Source of the DNA: Noviluteimonas sp052115395 | GTDB lineage: Bacteria; Pseudomonadota; Gammaproteobacteria; Xanthomonadales; Xanthomonadaceae | Strand: one strand, 5' to 3' | Length of the DNA: 64,000 nucleotides | Assembly (NCBI GenBank): GCA_052115395.1 | Contig: JBFRGO010000004.1 | In this document: piece after piece, positions 18,498-26,805 of the stretch | How positions within the stretch are numbered: the first letter of the stretch is position 1 | Layout: the number at the start of each line of letters is the position of its first letter | The notes under the pieces: generated by a model | The model's input: only the letters and a program-made list of their open reading frames with translations | Database searches by the model: none | Told to the model about the DNA's origin: nothing | Made by a program: the position numbers and the translations under genes

Positions 18498-19150
18498 GCG
18501 GACACGTCCTCCCCTTCGAAGGCCACGCGCATCGCGACGTCGAGCGCCTGCTGCCGTGGTATGCCAACGCGACGCTCGATGCGGACGAGGAAACGCGCGT
18601 GCGCGCGCATCTACTCGAATGCGCGGCCTGTCGCGCCGAACTGTCCGGACTGCGCAGCGTGATCGACCTCCCGCCGCCGTCGATGGACCCGCGCGAAACC
18701 GATCGCGGCTGGGCGCGCATGCACCAACGCCTGCACGCCGCGCGTCGCACGCCGGGTGCACGATTCGATTGGCGCCGCGTGCGCGCCGGTTGGTCCGGCA
18801 CGCCGGCGTGGCTGCGCGTGGCGGTCGCGGCGCAGTTCGCCTTCATCGCGGTGCTGGCGATGTTCCTGCTCGGCGATCCGCAACCGGCGCCGCAAACCTA
18901 CACGACTCTCTCCGCAACGCCCGCACCGCAAGCCTCGCGCGACACCTTGCTCGTCGTGTTCGACCCGCGTACCACCGATGCGCAGATGCGGGAGTTGCTC
19001 GGCGCGAGCCGCGCGCGCATCGTCGATGGGCCGAACGCGGCCGGCGCCTTCCTCGTGGCCGTGCCGCCGGGCCAGGCCGAACTCGTGCGCAATGCATTGC
19101 GCGCATCGCCGGGCGTGGCGATGGCCGAACGCCTCGCGCCGCCGGAGTGA
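18494..19150 (+). CDS. anti-sigma factor with zinc-finger N-terminus and I9-like periplasmic domain
   Basis: 218 aa. The cytoplasmic N-terminus carries a zf-HC2 (ZAS) motif, His39-x3-Cys43-x2-Cys46 in AHLLECAACRAEL, which normally holds the cognate sigma factor. One membrane helix follows (about 107-126: LRVAVAAQFAFIAVLAMFLL). The outer domain (about 150-214) reads strand LLVVFD, helix TTDAQMRELLGAS, strands RIVDG and GAFLVAVP, helix QAELVRNALRASPG, strand VAMAERL. That is the order of a subtilase propeptide (inhibitor I9), including the ASPGVAMAE ending similar to DPSVAYVEE. GTG start at 18494 overlaps the sigma stop. Confidence 0.85.
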   Translation: MSGHVLPFEGHAHRDVERLLPWYANATLDADEETRVRAHLLECAACRAELSGLRSVIDLPPPSMDPRETDRGWARMHQRLHAARRTPGARFDWRRVRAGWSGTPAWLRVAVAAQFAFIAVLAMFLLGDPQPAPQTYTTLSATPAPQASRDTLLVVFDPRTTDAQMRELLGASRARIVDGPNAAGAFLVAVPPGQAELVRNALRASPGVAMAERLAPPE

Positions 19151-20403
19151 CGCGCGTGCGCGGGCTGCTCCTCCTGCTGTTCGCCGTGCTCTCCGGTGGC
19201 GCGTTCGCGACGCCGAACCAGGCGACGCAAGACCAGGCGCGCGAGTTGCTCGTGATGCTGCGCGCACCGGCCGTGCACGACACGCCCGAAGCCGGTTACG
19301 TCGGCGACTATCGCAACGCGCCCGGACGTGCGGCACGCGCACGCATCGCGCGCAAGCTCGCCGATGCCAACGGACTGACGGTGCGCAACGATTGGGCGAT
19401 GCCCGCGCTCGGCGTGGATTGCTACGTGCTGCAGGCGCGCGACGAAAGCGCCGTCGCGCCCGCGGTCGAAGCGCTGGCACGCGATCCGCGCGTCGAATCG
19501 GTGCAGGCGATGCACGCCTTCGAAGTCTTGAGCGACGATCCCCTGTCGCCCGCGCAGCCTGCGCAGAAGCTCTGGAACCTCGATGAAGTGCATCGGCACG
19601 CGACAGGCCGCGGCATCACTGTCGCGGTGATCGACAGCGGCGTTGCCGCGATGCACGCCGACTTGCGCGGCCAGGTCGCCGCGTCGCGGGATTTCGTCGA
19701 TGACGACAGCGCACGCGTAGTGCCCGAAACGCACGGCACCGAAGTCGCGGGCCTGATCGCGGCGCGCGCGGACAACGCGCTCGGCATCGCCGGCGTCGCA
19801 CCGCAGGCGCGCCTGCTCGCGCTGCGCGCCTGCTGGCAGTCCGATGGAAACGTGCGCGCGCGTTGCAACAGTTTCACCCTGGCCAAGGCCCTGCAGTTCG
19901 CGATCGACCAGCGCGCGCAGGTCATCAACCTCAGTCTCGGCGGCCCGCGGGATGTGTTGCTCGGGCGCTTGCTCGATGTCGCGACGACACGTGGCGCATC
20001 GGTGGTCGCTGCCGTGGATCCGCATGCGGCCGATGGGGGATTCCCCGCATCGCAGGCCGGGGTCATCGCCGTGGCCGGCGATCCATCGCAAGCACTGCCG
20101 GTCCACGCATTCCTTGCTCCCGCCGACGCCCTGCCCACCACGACCGTCGACGGCGGATGGGGCCTGGTCAACGGCACGTCCTTCGCCGCCGCGCAGGTGA
20201 GCGGGCTGATCGCTCTGTTGCGCGATGCCGCGCCGAATCTGCGCGGCGATCGCGTGCGTGACGCCCTTGCGGGCGTACCTGCGCTAGGCTCGGCGGCGGC
20301 GCGACCCCTGTCGATCGACGCCTGTGCCGCCTTCGCGCGCGCGGGCCCCGGATGTGCCTGCGGCTGCAGGCTCGCCGACGCACAGGAGACGCCGCGCCAC
20401 TGA
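19147..20403 (+). CDS. S8 family (subtilisin-like) serine protease, atypical oxyanion region
   Basis: 418 aa. Signal peptide GLLLLLFAVLSGGAFA is followed by its own propeptide-like segment (about 30-128, with ALARDPRVESVQAMHAFE). The catalytic domain holds Asp163 in VAVIDSGV, His196 in THGTEVAGL and Ser345 in NGTSFAAAQVSG. The usual oxyanion-hole stretch AAGN is replaced by AAVDPHAADGG (residues 288-298), so the conserved Asn is missing. The C-terminus has four Cys residues. It is translationally coupled to the anti-sigma gene (GTGA at 19147) and probably acts on or with it in the periplasm or outside. Confidence 0.9.
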   Translation: MTRVRGLLLLLFAVLSGGAFATPNQATQDQARELLVMLRAPAVHDTPEAGYVGDYRNAPGRAARARIARKLADANGLTVRNDWAMPALGVDCYVLQARDESAVAPAVEALARDPRVESVQAMHAFEVLSDDPLSPAQPAQKLWNLDEVHRHATGRGITVAVIDSGVAAMHADLRGQVAASRDFVDDDSARVVPETHGTEVAGLIAARADNALGIAGVAPQARLLALRACWQSDGNVRARCNSFTLAKALQFAIDQRAQVINLSLGGPRDVLLGRLLDVATTRGASVVAAVDPHAADGGFPASQAGVIAVAGDPSQALPVHAFLAPADALPTTTVDGGWGLVNGTSFAAAQVSGLIALLRDAAPNLRGDRVRDALAGVPALGSAAARPLSIDACAAFARAGPGCACGCRLADAQETPRH

Positions 20404-20409
20404 GGGAAG

Positions 20410-21210
20410 GTGGTGCGCGACGCCAGGGAACGGAAGACCCGACGACTGCGATGCGTCTTCGCCGCATGGGCGGTGGGCTGCGCGTTCTCGGCGCATGCGC
20501 AGGTGTCGGGCAGCGTTGGCGTCCTCTCCGACTATCGCTATCGCGGTTATTCCCTGAGCGACGGCGATCCCGCGCTGCAGGCGAGCCTGTCGCGCGATTG
20601 GGCCAGCGGCGCCTACGCGGGCCTGTTCGCATCGACCACGCACTACGCCGGCGATTCTGGCGTGCAGGCCATTCCCTACCTGGGCTACGCGCGACGCGAC
20701 GCGCAGGGCCGCAGTTGGGATGTCGGCCTGCGCTACGCGCACTTCACCGCGGACGCGCAGGCCGATTACGCCGAAGCGCATGTCGGGCTTGCGCTGCGCC
20801 ACGTCGCGCTCCGCCTGCATTACGCGCCCGATTATTTCGGCAAGGTGTCGAACGTGTATTTCGAAGCCGACGGCAGCCTGCCGCTGGGCGAACGCTTGCG
20901 CTGGCTCTGGCACGCGGGCATCGCGCGCAGTGGCGATTCCAGCGGCGATTCGAACGAGCCGACCTATGTGCCGCCGTCGTATCCGAGCGGGAGTTACCAC
21001 GCACAGCACGCCGCCTACGCACCGGCCCCGACGATGCACGAGGACCGCACGCACGTCGATGTCCGCACCGGGTTCGCGCTCACCACGCGCGTGTGCGATG
21101 TGCAATTGACCTGGCAACAGGTCGACGGGAACGATGCCGCGGGGTACGCCGCGCCCTACGATCCGCGCGATCGCGCGGGCTGGGTGCTGGGCTGCGTGCA
21201 TCGCTGGTAG
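20410..21210 (+). CDS. TorF family putative outer-membrane porin
   Basis: 266 aa. A twin-basic N-terminus and signal peptide end at FSAHAQ. The mature protein starts VSGSVGVLSDYRYRGYSLSDGDPALQ, the hallmark of the TIGR02001/Gcw_chp group. It continues with amphipathic beta strands and alternating aromatic residues, ending GWVLGCVHRW. These proteins are thought to be small beta-barrels of unknown substrate. The GTG at 20410 (or 20413) follows AGGGAAGG and lies 6 bp after the protease stop, so it is the fourth gene of the ECF operon and may be a target of the same signal. Confidence 0.82.
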   Translation: MVRDARERKTRRLRCVFAAWAVGCAFSAHAQVSGSVGVLSDYRYRGYSLSDGDPALQASLSRDWASGAYAGLFASTTHYAGDSGVQAIPYLGYARRDAQGRSWDVGLRYAHFTADAQADYAEAHVGLALRHVALRLHYAPDYFGKVSNVYFEADGSLPLGERLRWLWHAGIARSGDSSGDSNEPTYVPPSYPSGSYHAQHAAYAPAPTMHEDRTHVDVRTGFALTTRVCDVQLTWQQVDGNDAAGYAAPYDPRDRAGWVLGCVHRW

Positions 21211-21244
21211 TCTCCCGCACCGAGGCCCACTTCGAAGGCTCGCC

Positions 21245-22801
21245 ATGGCACGCACGCCGTTGTTCGCCCTGCTGCAACGCGCCGCGCGGATCGCGCGCAA
21301 CGCCGCGAACGTGGACATGCCGCTGGATGAATTCCACGGACGCGGGATCGAACTGCGCGTGGATGCGACGCGTCGCCGCCTGCTGCAGGGCGCGGCCGCG
21401 GGCCTCGCGCTTACCGCGTGCGCGCCGGTCGCGCACAAACCGCGCACGGCCGACGTCGTCATCGTCGGCGCGGGCATCGCGGGCCTGAGCGCCGCATGGC
21501 GCCTGCGCGAAGCCGGCGTCTCCTCGCGCATCTACGAAGCGCAATCGCGCGTCGGCGGTCGCATGCTCAGCCTGCGCAACCATTTCCCGAACGGGCAGGT
21601 CATCGAACTGGGCGGCGAACTGATCGACACCGGGCACGTCCGCATCCGCAAACTCGCCGAACAGATGGGCCTCGTGCTCGACGACCTGCTTAAGGAGGAA
21701 ACGGACGCCGATACCTGGTGGTTCGACGGGCGCCGCATCGACGAGGCGGAGATCGTGCGCGCCTTCGTCCCGCTCGTGCCCGCGATCAACGCCGATCTCG
21801 CCACCCTCGGCGAGGGCGCGCTGGATTACCGCGATGGCAACCCGGCCTTCCGCGCGCTCGATGCGTTGTCGATCGCGCAATGGCTCGACAAACACGGCGT
21901 TTCCGGCTGGCTGCGCAAGCTGATCGACGTGGCCTACACCACGGAGATGGGCCTGGAGATCGACCAGCAAAGCGCACTGAATTTCCTGACCTTCATCGGC
22001 ACGCAGGACGCGGACGCGTTCAAGGTCTTCGGGCAGAGCGACGAACGTTTCCACGTGCGCGGCGGCAACGACCAGATCCCGCGCATCCTCGCTGCGCGCA
22101 TGGGCGATTCGATCGAAACCGACCACGTGCTCGAGGCCGTGCGCGCCGACGGCGACGGCGTGCGCCTGACCTTCCGCCGCGATGGCGCGAGCATCGACGT
22201 GCGCGCCGGCCAGGTGATCCTCGCTTTGCCCTTCACGCTGTTGCGCAACGTGCGCATCGATTTCCCGCTGCCCAAACGCAAGCGCAACGCCATCGACCAC
22301 CTGGCCTACGGCACGAACGCCAAGTTGATGATCGGCTACGACCGCCGGCCCTGGCGCACGCACGGTGCGAACGGCGCGTCGATGTCGGACCTGCCCTACC
22401 AGACCACGTGGGACACCACGCGCAAGCAGATCGGCCCGGCGGGTGTACTGACCAACTTCACCGGTGGCCGGCATGGGGTGGAATTGGGCCAGGGCACGCC
22501 GCGCGTGCAGGCCGATGCGGCGACGGCGGCGTTGGATCGGGTGTGGCCCGGGCTGGCCGCCGCGCGCACGAATCCGCGCGAGGCGCGCTTCCATTGGCCC
22601 ACCCATCCCTGGACGCTCGGCAGTTACGCCTGCTTCCGCCCCAACGACTGGTCGGCCCTGCGCGGCGTGATGGGCGAGCCCATCGGCCCCCTGTTCTTCG
22701 CCGGCGAGCACTGTGCGCTGGAGACCCAGGGCTTCATGGAAGGCGGCTGCGAGTCCGGGCAAATCGCCGCCGAAGCGGTCCTGGCGCTGGTCGCGGCCTA
22801 G
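21245..22801 (+). CDS. FAD-dependent amine oxidase family protein with Tat lipoprotein-like signal
   Basis: 518 aa flavoprotein. A 40-residue leader precedes a twin-arginine motif (TRRRLLQGAAAGLALTAC, residues 42-59) with a lipobox-like LTAC, so the folded protein may be exported and anchored at Cys59. The FAD-binding Rossmann fold follows immediately (DVVIVGAGIAGLSAAWRLREAG), then SRVGGRM. C-terminal LFFAGEHCALETQGFMEGG is typical of monoamine oxidase-like proteins. The substrate is unknown. The gene starts 34 bp after the TorF-like gene; two terminators follow. Confidence 0.87.
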   Translation: MARTPLFALLQRAARIARNAANVDMPLDEFHGRGIELRVDATRRRLLQGAAAGLALTACAPVAHKPRTADVVIVGAGIAGLSAAWRLREAGVSSRIYEAQSRVGGRMLSLRNHFPNGQVIELGGELIDTGHVRIRKLAEQMGLVLDDLLKEETDADTWWFDGRRIDEAEIVRAFVPLVPAINADLATLGEGALDYRDGNPAFRALDALSIAQWLDKHGVSGWLRKLIDVAYTTEMGLEIDQQSALNFLTFIGTQDADAFKVFGQSDERFHVRGGNDQIPRILAARMGDSIETDHVLEAVRADGDGVRLTFRRDGASIDVRAGQVILALPFTLLRNVRIDFPLPKRKRNAIDHLAYGTNAKLMIGYDRRPWRTHGANGASMSDLPYQTTWDTTRKQIGPAGVLTNFTGGRHGVELGQGTPRVQADAATAALDRVWPGLAAARTNPREARFHWPTHPWTLGSYACFRPNDWSALRGVMGEPIGPLFFAGEHCALETQGFMEGGCESGQIAAEAVLALVAA

Positions 22802-22829
22802 GACTTTCTGTACTCGCGAGTCCTTTTTT
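22800..22829 (+). terminator. intrinsic terminator after the amine oxidase gene
   Basis: AGGACT pairs with AGTCCT around a loop that itself contains the palindrome ACTCGCGAGT, followed by six T residues. It starts at the stop codon. Confidence 0.65.
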
Positions 22830-22901
22830 GCAGTGCAGCGTGCAAACCACCTAACGATTCCTTCACTCTCGCCACGCATCCCGACGTGGGGGAGGGAGCA
22901 G

Positions 22902-22939
22902 GCCCGCAACCGGTTCGTCCGGGGCGGGCTTTTTCTTTT
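22902..22939 (+). terminator. second terminator-like hairpin upstream of glnE
   Basis: GCCCGC (22902-22907) pairs with GCGGGC (22924-22929) around an inner CCGG/CCGG pairing, then TTTTTCTTTT. It comes about 70 bp after the first terminator and 20 bp before the glnE start. Confidence 0.7.
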
Positions 22940-22958
22940 GCGATGCGATCATGGAGCG

Positions 22959-25721
22959 ATGACGGACCCCGCCGACGCATACGCCGCGCGCCAACTCGAA
23001 CGCCTGCGCGCCACCGTGCCCACGCCCTGGGCGCCCGAGATCGAAGCGAACCTGTTCGCACTCGCGCGCGCGAGCGATTTCGCGATCGAAACCTTGCTGA
23101 AGCAGCCCGCGCTCGTCGACGCACTCGCATCGAACGCGCCCACGCCACCGCTCGTGCTCGCGCGTGAGGTGCGCAGTCAATGGCCCGCGATGCTGCGCCG
23201 CCACCGCACGGCCGAGTCCACGCGGTTGATCTGGCGGGATGTCGCGGGGCTGGATGACGTCGATGCGACGCTCGCCGGCACCACGCGCCTGGCCGAAACC
23301 TGCCTGCAATCCGCGCTCGAGGCGTTGGAAGGCGAATTCGCCGAACGCTTCGGGCACGTGCGCGCGGCCGATGGCAGCGTGCAAAGGCTGGTCGTCTTCG
23401 GCTTGGGGAAACTCGGCGGCGGCGAACTGAACTTCTCCTCCGACGTCGACCTGGTCTACGCCTACGAGAAGGATGGGCAGAGCGACGGCGCGCGCGCGCT
23501 CGCGGCCGAAGACCACTTCGCGCGCCTGGGACAACAGCTCGCCAAGCTGCTCGACGAAACCACCGCCGACGGGTTTTCGCATCGCGTCGACCTGCGCCTG
23601 CGTCCCTTCGGTAATGCCGGGCGCGTGGCCTTGCCCTTCGCGGCGATGGAGCAGTACTTCCAGCGCGAAGGCCGCGACTGGGAACGCTATGCCTGGCAGA
23701 AGGCGCGGCCGGTGGCGGGCGACATCGGCGCGGGCCTGCGCTTCCTGGAAACGCTGCGGCCCTTCGTCTATCGGCGTTACCTGGATTACGGCGCGCTCGA
23801 CGGCCTGCGCGAAATGAAGGCGGCGATCGCCGCGGAAGTCGCGCGCAAGGAATTGGCCGACGACATCAAGCGCGGCCCCGGCGGCATTCGCGAAATCGAA
23901 TTCCTGGTGCAGGCGCTGCAGTTGATCCGCGGCGGGCGCGAGCCGGTGTTGCGCGAGCGGCGCTTGTTGCCGGCGCTCGAAGCACTCGTGCAGGCCGGAC
24001 AGGTCGCCCCCGAAACCGGCGATGCGCTCGCCGCCGCGTATCGTTTCCACCGCCGGCTGGAAAACCGGTTGCAGATGCTGCGCGATGCGCAGACGCATGC
24101 GCTGCCATCGAACGAACTCGACCGGCAGCGCATCGCGCGCGGCTTGGGGTTCGAGGATTGGACGGCGTTGCGTACTGCACTCGACGTGCATCGCGCGCGC
24201 GTGGCCAACGAATTCGAAGCCTTGCTTGCGCCGCGTGGACGCGCGGTGGCCCCGAGCGAACTGGCGACCTACTGGCGCGCGTTGCCCGATGCCGGCGACG
24301 CACAGGCGCTGATCGACGCCGGCTTCCGCGATACCGAAACCCTCGATGGCAGCCTGCGCGATTTCGCGCGCGCCCCGGGCGTGCGCACGCTGTCCGACGC
24401 CACGCGCGCGCGGCTGGATCGCGTGCTGCCCGCGCTGCTCGCATCCACCGCACGGTCCTCGCAACCCGATGCGGCCTTGCGCCGCGTGCTGCCGCTGCTG
24501 CACACCTTGCTGCGCCGCGCGAGTTACCTGGCCTTGCTCGACGAACAACCGGCGGCGCTCGCGCGGTTGGTCGATGTCGTTTCCGGCAGCGCATTGCTGG
24601 CCGAACGCATCGCCGCGCATCCGCTGCTGCTCGACGAGCTCCTGGATCGCCGCAGCGCGGAGACCTTGCCCGATCGCGACGCACTCGCCGAGGCCTGCAA
24701 CCAGGCTTTGCGCGAGGAAGACACCGAAGCGGCGCTGATGGCGCTGAACGAAGTGCGCCAGGCGCTGAGTTTCCGCATCGCGATGGCGACGCTCGATGCG
24801 CGCCAGTCCGCGCAGGACAGCGCACGCCAACTCGCGTGGCTCGCCGATGCCGTGGTCGTTGTCGTGTTGGAGCTGGCCAGGCGCGAAGTCGAACAGGCGC
24901 ATGGGCGCGTGCCCGGCGCGCGTTTCGCCGTGCTCGGTTACGGCAGCCTCGGCGGCGAGGAACTGGGCTTCGGTTCCGACCTCGACCTGGTGTTCCTGTA
25001 CGACGCGCCGTCGGATGCGCACTCCGATGGCGCGCGTGCGCTGGATGCATCGCGCTGGTTCGCGCGGCTCGCGCAGAAGGTCGTCGCGCTGCTCGGCACG
25101 GTCACCGGCGCGGGTCGGCTCTACGAAGTGGATGTGCGTTTGCGCCCCGATGGTGCGAAGGGATTGCTGGTTTCGAGCTTGGCCAGTTATGCCGACTACC
25201 AGCGCGAGCGCGCATGGACGTGGGAACACCAGGCGCTCGTGCGTGCGCGCGGCGTCGCAGGCGATGCCTCGCTGCTGTCCGATTTCGAGCAGGTGCGCGC
25301 GCAGACCCTGGCGCGTCCGCGCGATGCGACGACCCTGCGCGACGAAGTCGTGCAAATGCGCCAACGCATGCGCGCCGAACTCGATCGCAGCGACGCGGCG
25401 CGGTTCGACCTCAAGCAAGGGCAGGGCGGTTTGGTCGACCTGGAATTCCTGTTGCAATGGCGCGTGCTGGATCGCGCGGACGACGATGCGCGGTGGCTGG
25501 TGCCACGCGATACACCCGGCCTGTTGCGCGTTGCCTGCGAAGACGCATGGATGGACGGCGCGCGTTGCGATGCGTTGATTGCGGCGCACGCGGCGTTGCT
25601 GGAAGCGGGCTTGCGCTGCACGCTGGATCGGCGGCCGCGGATCATGGCGGAAACCGATGCGATCGCGCAGGCGCGCGTGGTGATCGGCGAGGCGACTGCG
25701 CGTTGCGGACTGCCGTTATAG
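22959..25721 (+). CDS. glnE: bifunctional glutamine synthetase adenylyltransferase/deadenylase
   Basis: 920 aa (E. coli 946). It controls glutamine synthetase by adding or removing AMP in response to PII. Two nucleotidyltransferase domains are visible: FGLGKLGGGELNFSSDVDLVY near residue 145 and LGYGSLGGEELGFGSDLDLVF near residue 660. Helical regulatory segments (RGPGGIREIEFLVQALQLIRGG; KQGQGGLVDLEFLLQW) follow each. The ATG at 22959 gives MTDPADAYAARQLERLR. It ends with a 6-bp convergent overlap with the next minus-strand gene. Confidence 0.97.
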   Translation: MTDPADAYAARQLERLRATVPTPWAPEIEANLFALARASDFAIETLLKQPALVDALASNAPTPPLVLAREVRSQWPAMLRRHRTAESTRLIWRDVAGLDDVDATLAGTTRLAETCLQSALEALEGEFAERFGHVRAADGSVQRLVVFGLGKLGGGELNFSSDVDLVYAYEKDGQSDGARALAAEDHFARLGQQLAKLLDETTADGFSHRVDLRLRPFGNAGRVALPFAAMEQYFQREGRDWERYAWQKARPVAGDIGAGLRFLETLRPFVYRRYLDYGALDGLREMKAAIAAEVARKELADDIKRGPGGIREIEFLVQALQLIRGGREPVLRERRLLPALEALVQAGQVAPETGDALAAAYRFHRRLENRLQMLRDAQTHALPSNELDRQRIARGLGFEDWTALRTALDVHRARVANEFEALLAPRGRAVAPSELATYWRALPDAGDAQALIDAGFRDTETLDGSLRDFARAPGVRTLSDATRARLDRVLPALLASTARSSQPDAALRRVLPLLHTLLRRASYLALLDEQPAALARLVDVVSGSALLAERIAAHPLLLDELLDRRSAETLPDRDALAEACNQALREEDTEAALMALNEVRQALSFRIAMATLDARQSAQDSARQLAWLADAVVVVVLELARREVEQAHGRVPGARFAVLGYGSLGGEELGFGSDLDLVFLYDAPSDAHSDGARALDASRWFARLAQKVVALLGTVTGAGRLYEVDVRLRPDGAKGLLVSSLASYADYQRERAWTWEHQALVRARGVAGDASLLSDFEQVRAQTLARPRDATTLRDEVVQMRQRMRAELDRSDAARFDLKQGQGGLVDLEFLLQWRVLDRADDDARWLVPRDTPGLLRVACEDAWMDGARCDALIAAHAALLEAGLRCTLDRRPRIMAETDAIAQARVVIGEATARCGLPL

Positions 25722-26699
25722 GCCCAGGCGCGTGCGCACTTCCGCGGCCACGCGCGCGGTTTCGCGCAAGGGTTCGACGTCGTAGGGCGCGAGCGTGTCG
25801 TCGAAGGGCCGCACGCGTCCCAGGCGATCGAGCGCCGAATGGAACGCCTGGAGGCGCCCGCGCACCGTCTCGCCGCCGAGGACGAACACCGGTGCACGCG
25901 TCGCGCAGGCCTCGCTGAGCATGTTCACCGAATCGCCCGTGCATACGATGCGGTCGGCCCACGCGAGCAAACCGGGGTAAGGGTTGTCGCTGTCGTCGCC
26001 GCCGGTGGTGGAAGGCGCGAACCAGCGCAGGCCGGGAATGTCGCCGCATTGCGCACGCAGCGCCGCAGCCCAGTCCGGCGGCGTGCGTCGCGAGGTGGTG
26101 GCCAGCAGGCTGCCGCCTTCCGCACGCAAGCGCGCGGCCAGGCGTTGCAGGTCGCGCGACAGCGCGGCGGTGTCGTAGGTCGCGTGGTCGCTCGGCCCAC
26201 CGAGCAACAGGGCCGTGCGCGGCGAAGCGAGCGGCGAGAGGATCGAATAGTCGCTGCGTGCCTGCGCCAGCCACAGATCATCGACGGGGTGCAGGCTGCC
26301 GACGAGCGTGACGACGTTGTCGCCCGTCAGCGCATCGTGTTCGGGCGCGACGACCAGGTCCCACAAGGCCGGCGGCAGGCGCGGGTCGAGGATCTGCACC
26401 GTGCGCGCACCGCGTTCGCGCAAGCGGCGCGTGGCGAGTGCCGCCTGGCGGCCGCAGCCGATCGCGATCGACGGCGGCGCATCGAGCAGCGGGGCGAAGC
26501 CCGTGAAGGCGTGGTCGCTGCCGGGCAGGGCCCGCGGCGCACCCCAGCGCCACGGTGCGCGCGGCCGCAGTGCGACGTCCCGCGCATCGGCGAAGCCCAT
26601 CGCGGCCGCCAGCGCGCGCGCCTGCCGCACGTTGCCCGCGCGGCCGTCGGTGAGCGTCCAGCAAGCGACAGGGGGTTGCGGCATCCAGGCGTGTTCCAT
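25716..26699 (-). CDS. ELM1/GtrOC1 family protein
   Basis: 327 aa with the start of the ELM1-like family: CWTLTDGRAGNVRQARALAAAMG. It contains IAIGCGRQAALATRRLRE, VVAPEHDALTGDNVV and VCTGDSVNMLSEACATRAPVFV, which recall a glycosyltransferase GT-B fold. Bacterial members often sit near LPS genes and are annotated as mitochondrial fission ELM1-like; their biochemical role is unproven. The start is 26699 (MEHAW) or 26684 (MPQPP). The stop overlaps glnE tail to tail. Confidence 0.85.
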   Translation of the reverse strand: MEHAWMPQPPVACWTLTDGRAGNVRQARALAAAMGFADARDVALRPRAPWRWGAPRALPGSDHAFTGFAPLLDAPPSIAIGCGRQAALATRRLRERGARTVQILDPRLPPALWDLVVAPEHDALTGDNVVTLVGSLHPVDDLWLAQARSDYSILSPLASPRTALLLGGPSDHATYDTAALSRDLQRLAARLRAEGGSLLATTSRRTPPDWAAALRAQCGDIPGLRWFAPSTTGGDDSDNPYPGLLAWADRIVCTGDSVNMLSEACATRAPVFVLGGETVRGRLQAFHSALDRLGRVRPFDDTLAPYDVEPLRETARVAAEVRTRLGL

Positions 26700-26805
26700 C
26701 GGTCGGATGGGTGCGTTGCGGCCATGTCTGGGCCGCTTGACGCGCGACACTCTACACTGCGTGTCTCGGCGCGAACTGCGCGCCATGGCACGGACCGCTC
26801 CCGCG

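Noticed and set aside
26737..26758. TTGACG and TACACT as a promoter for the RutE-like gene
   Set aside because: Only 10 bp separate the two boxes, far from the usual 16-18.
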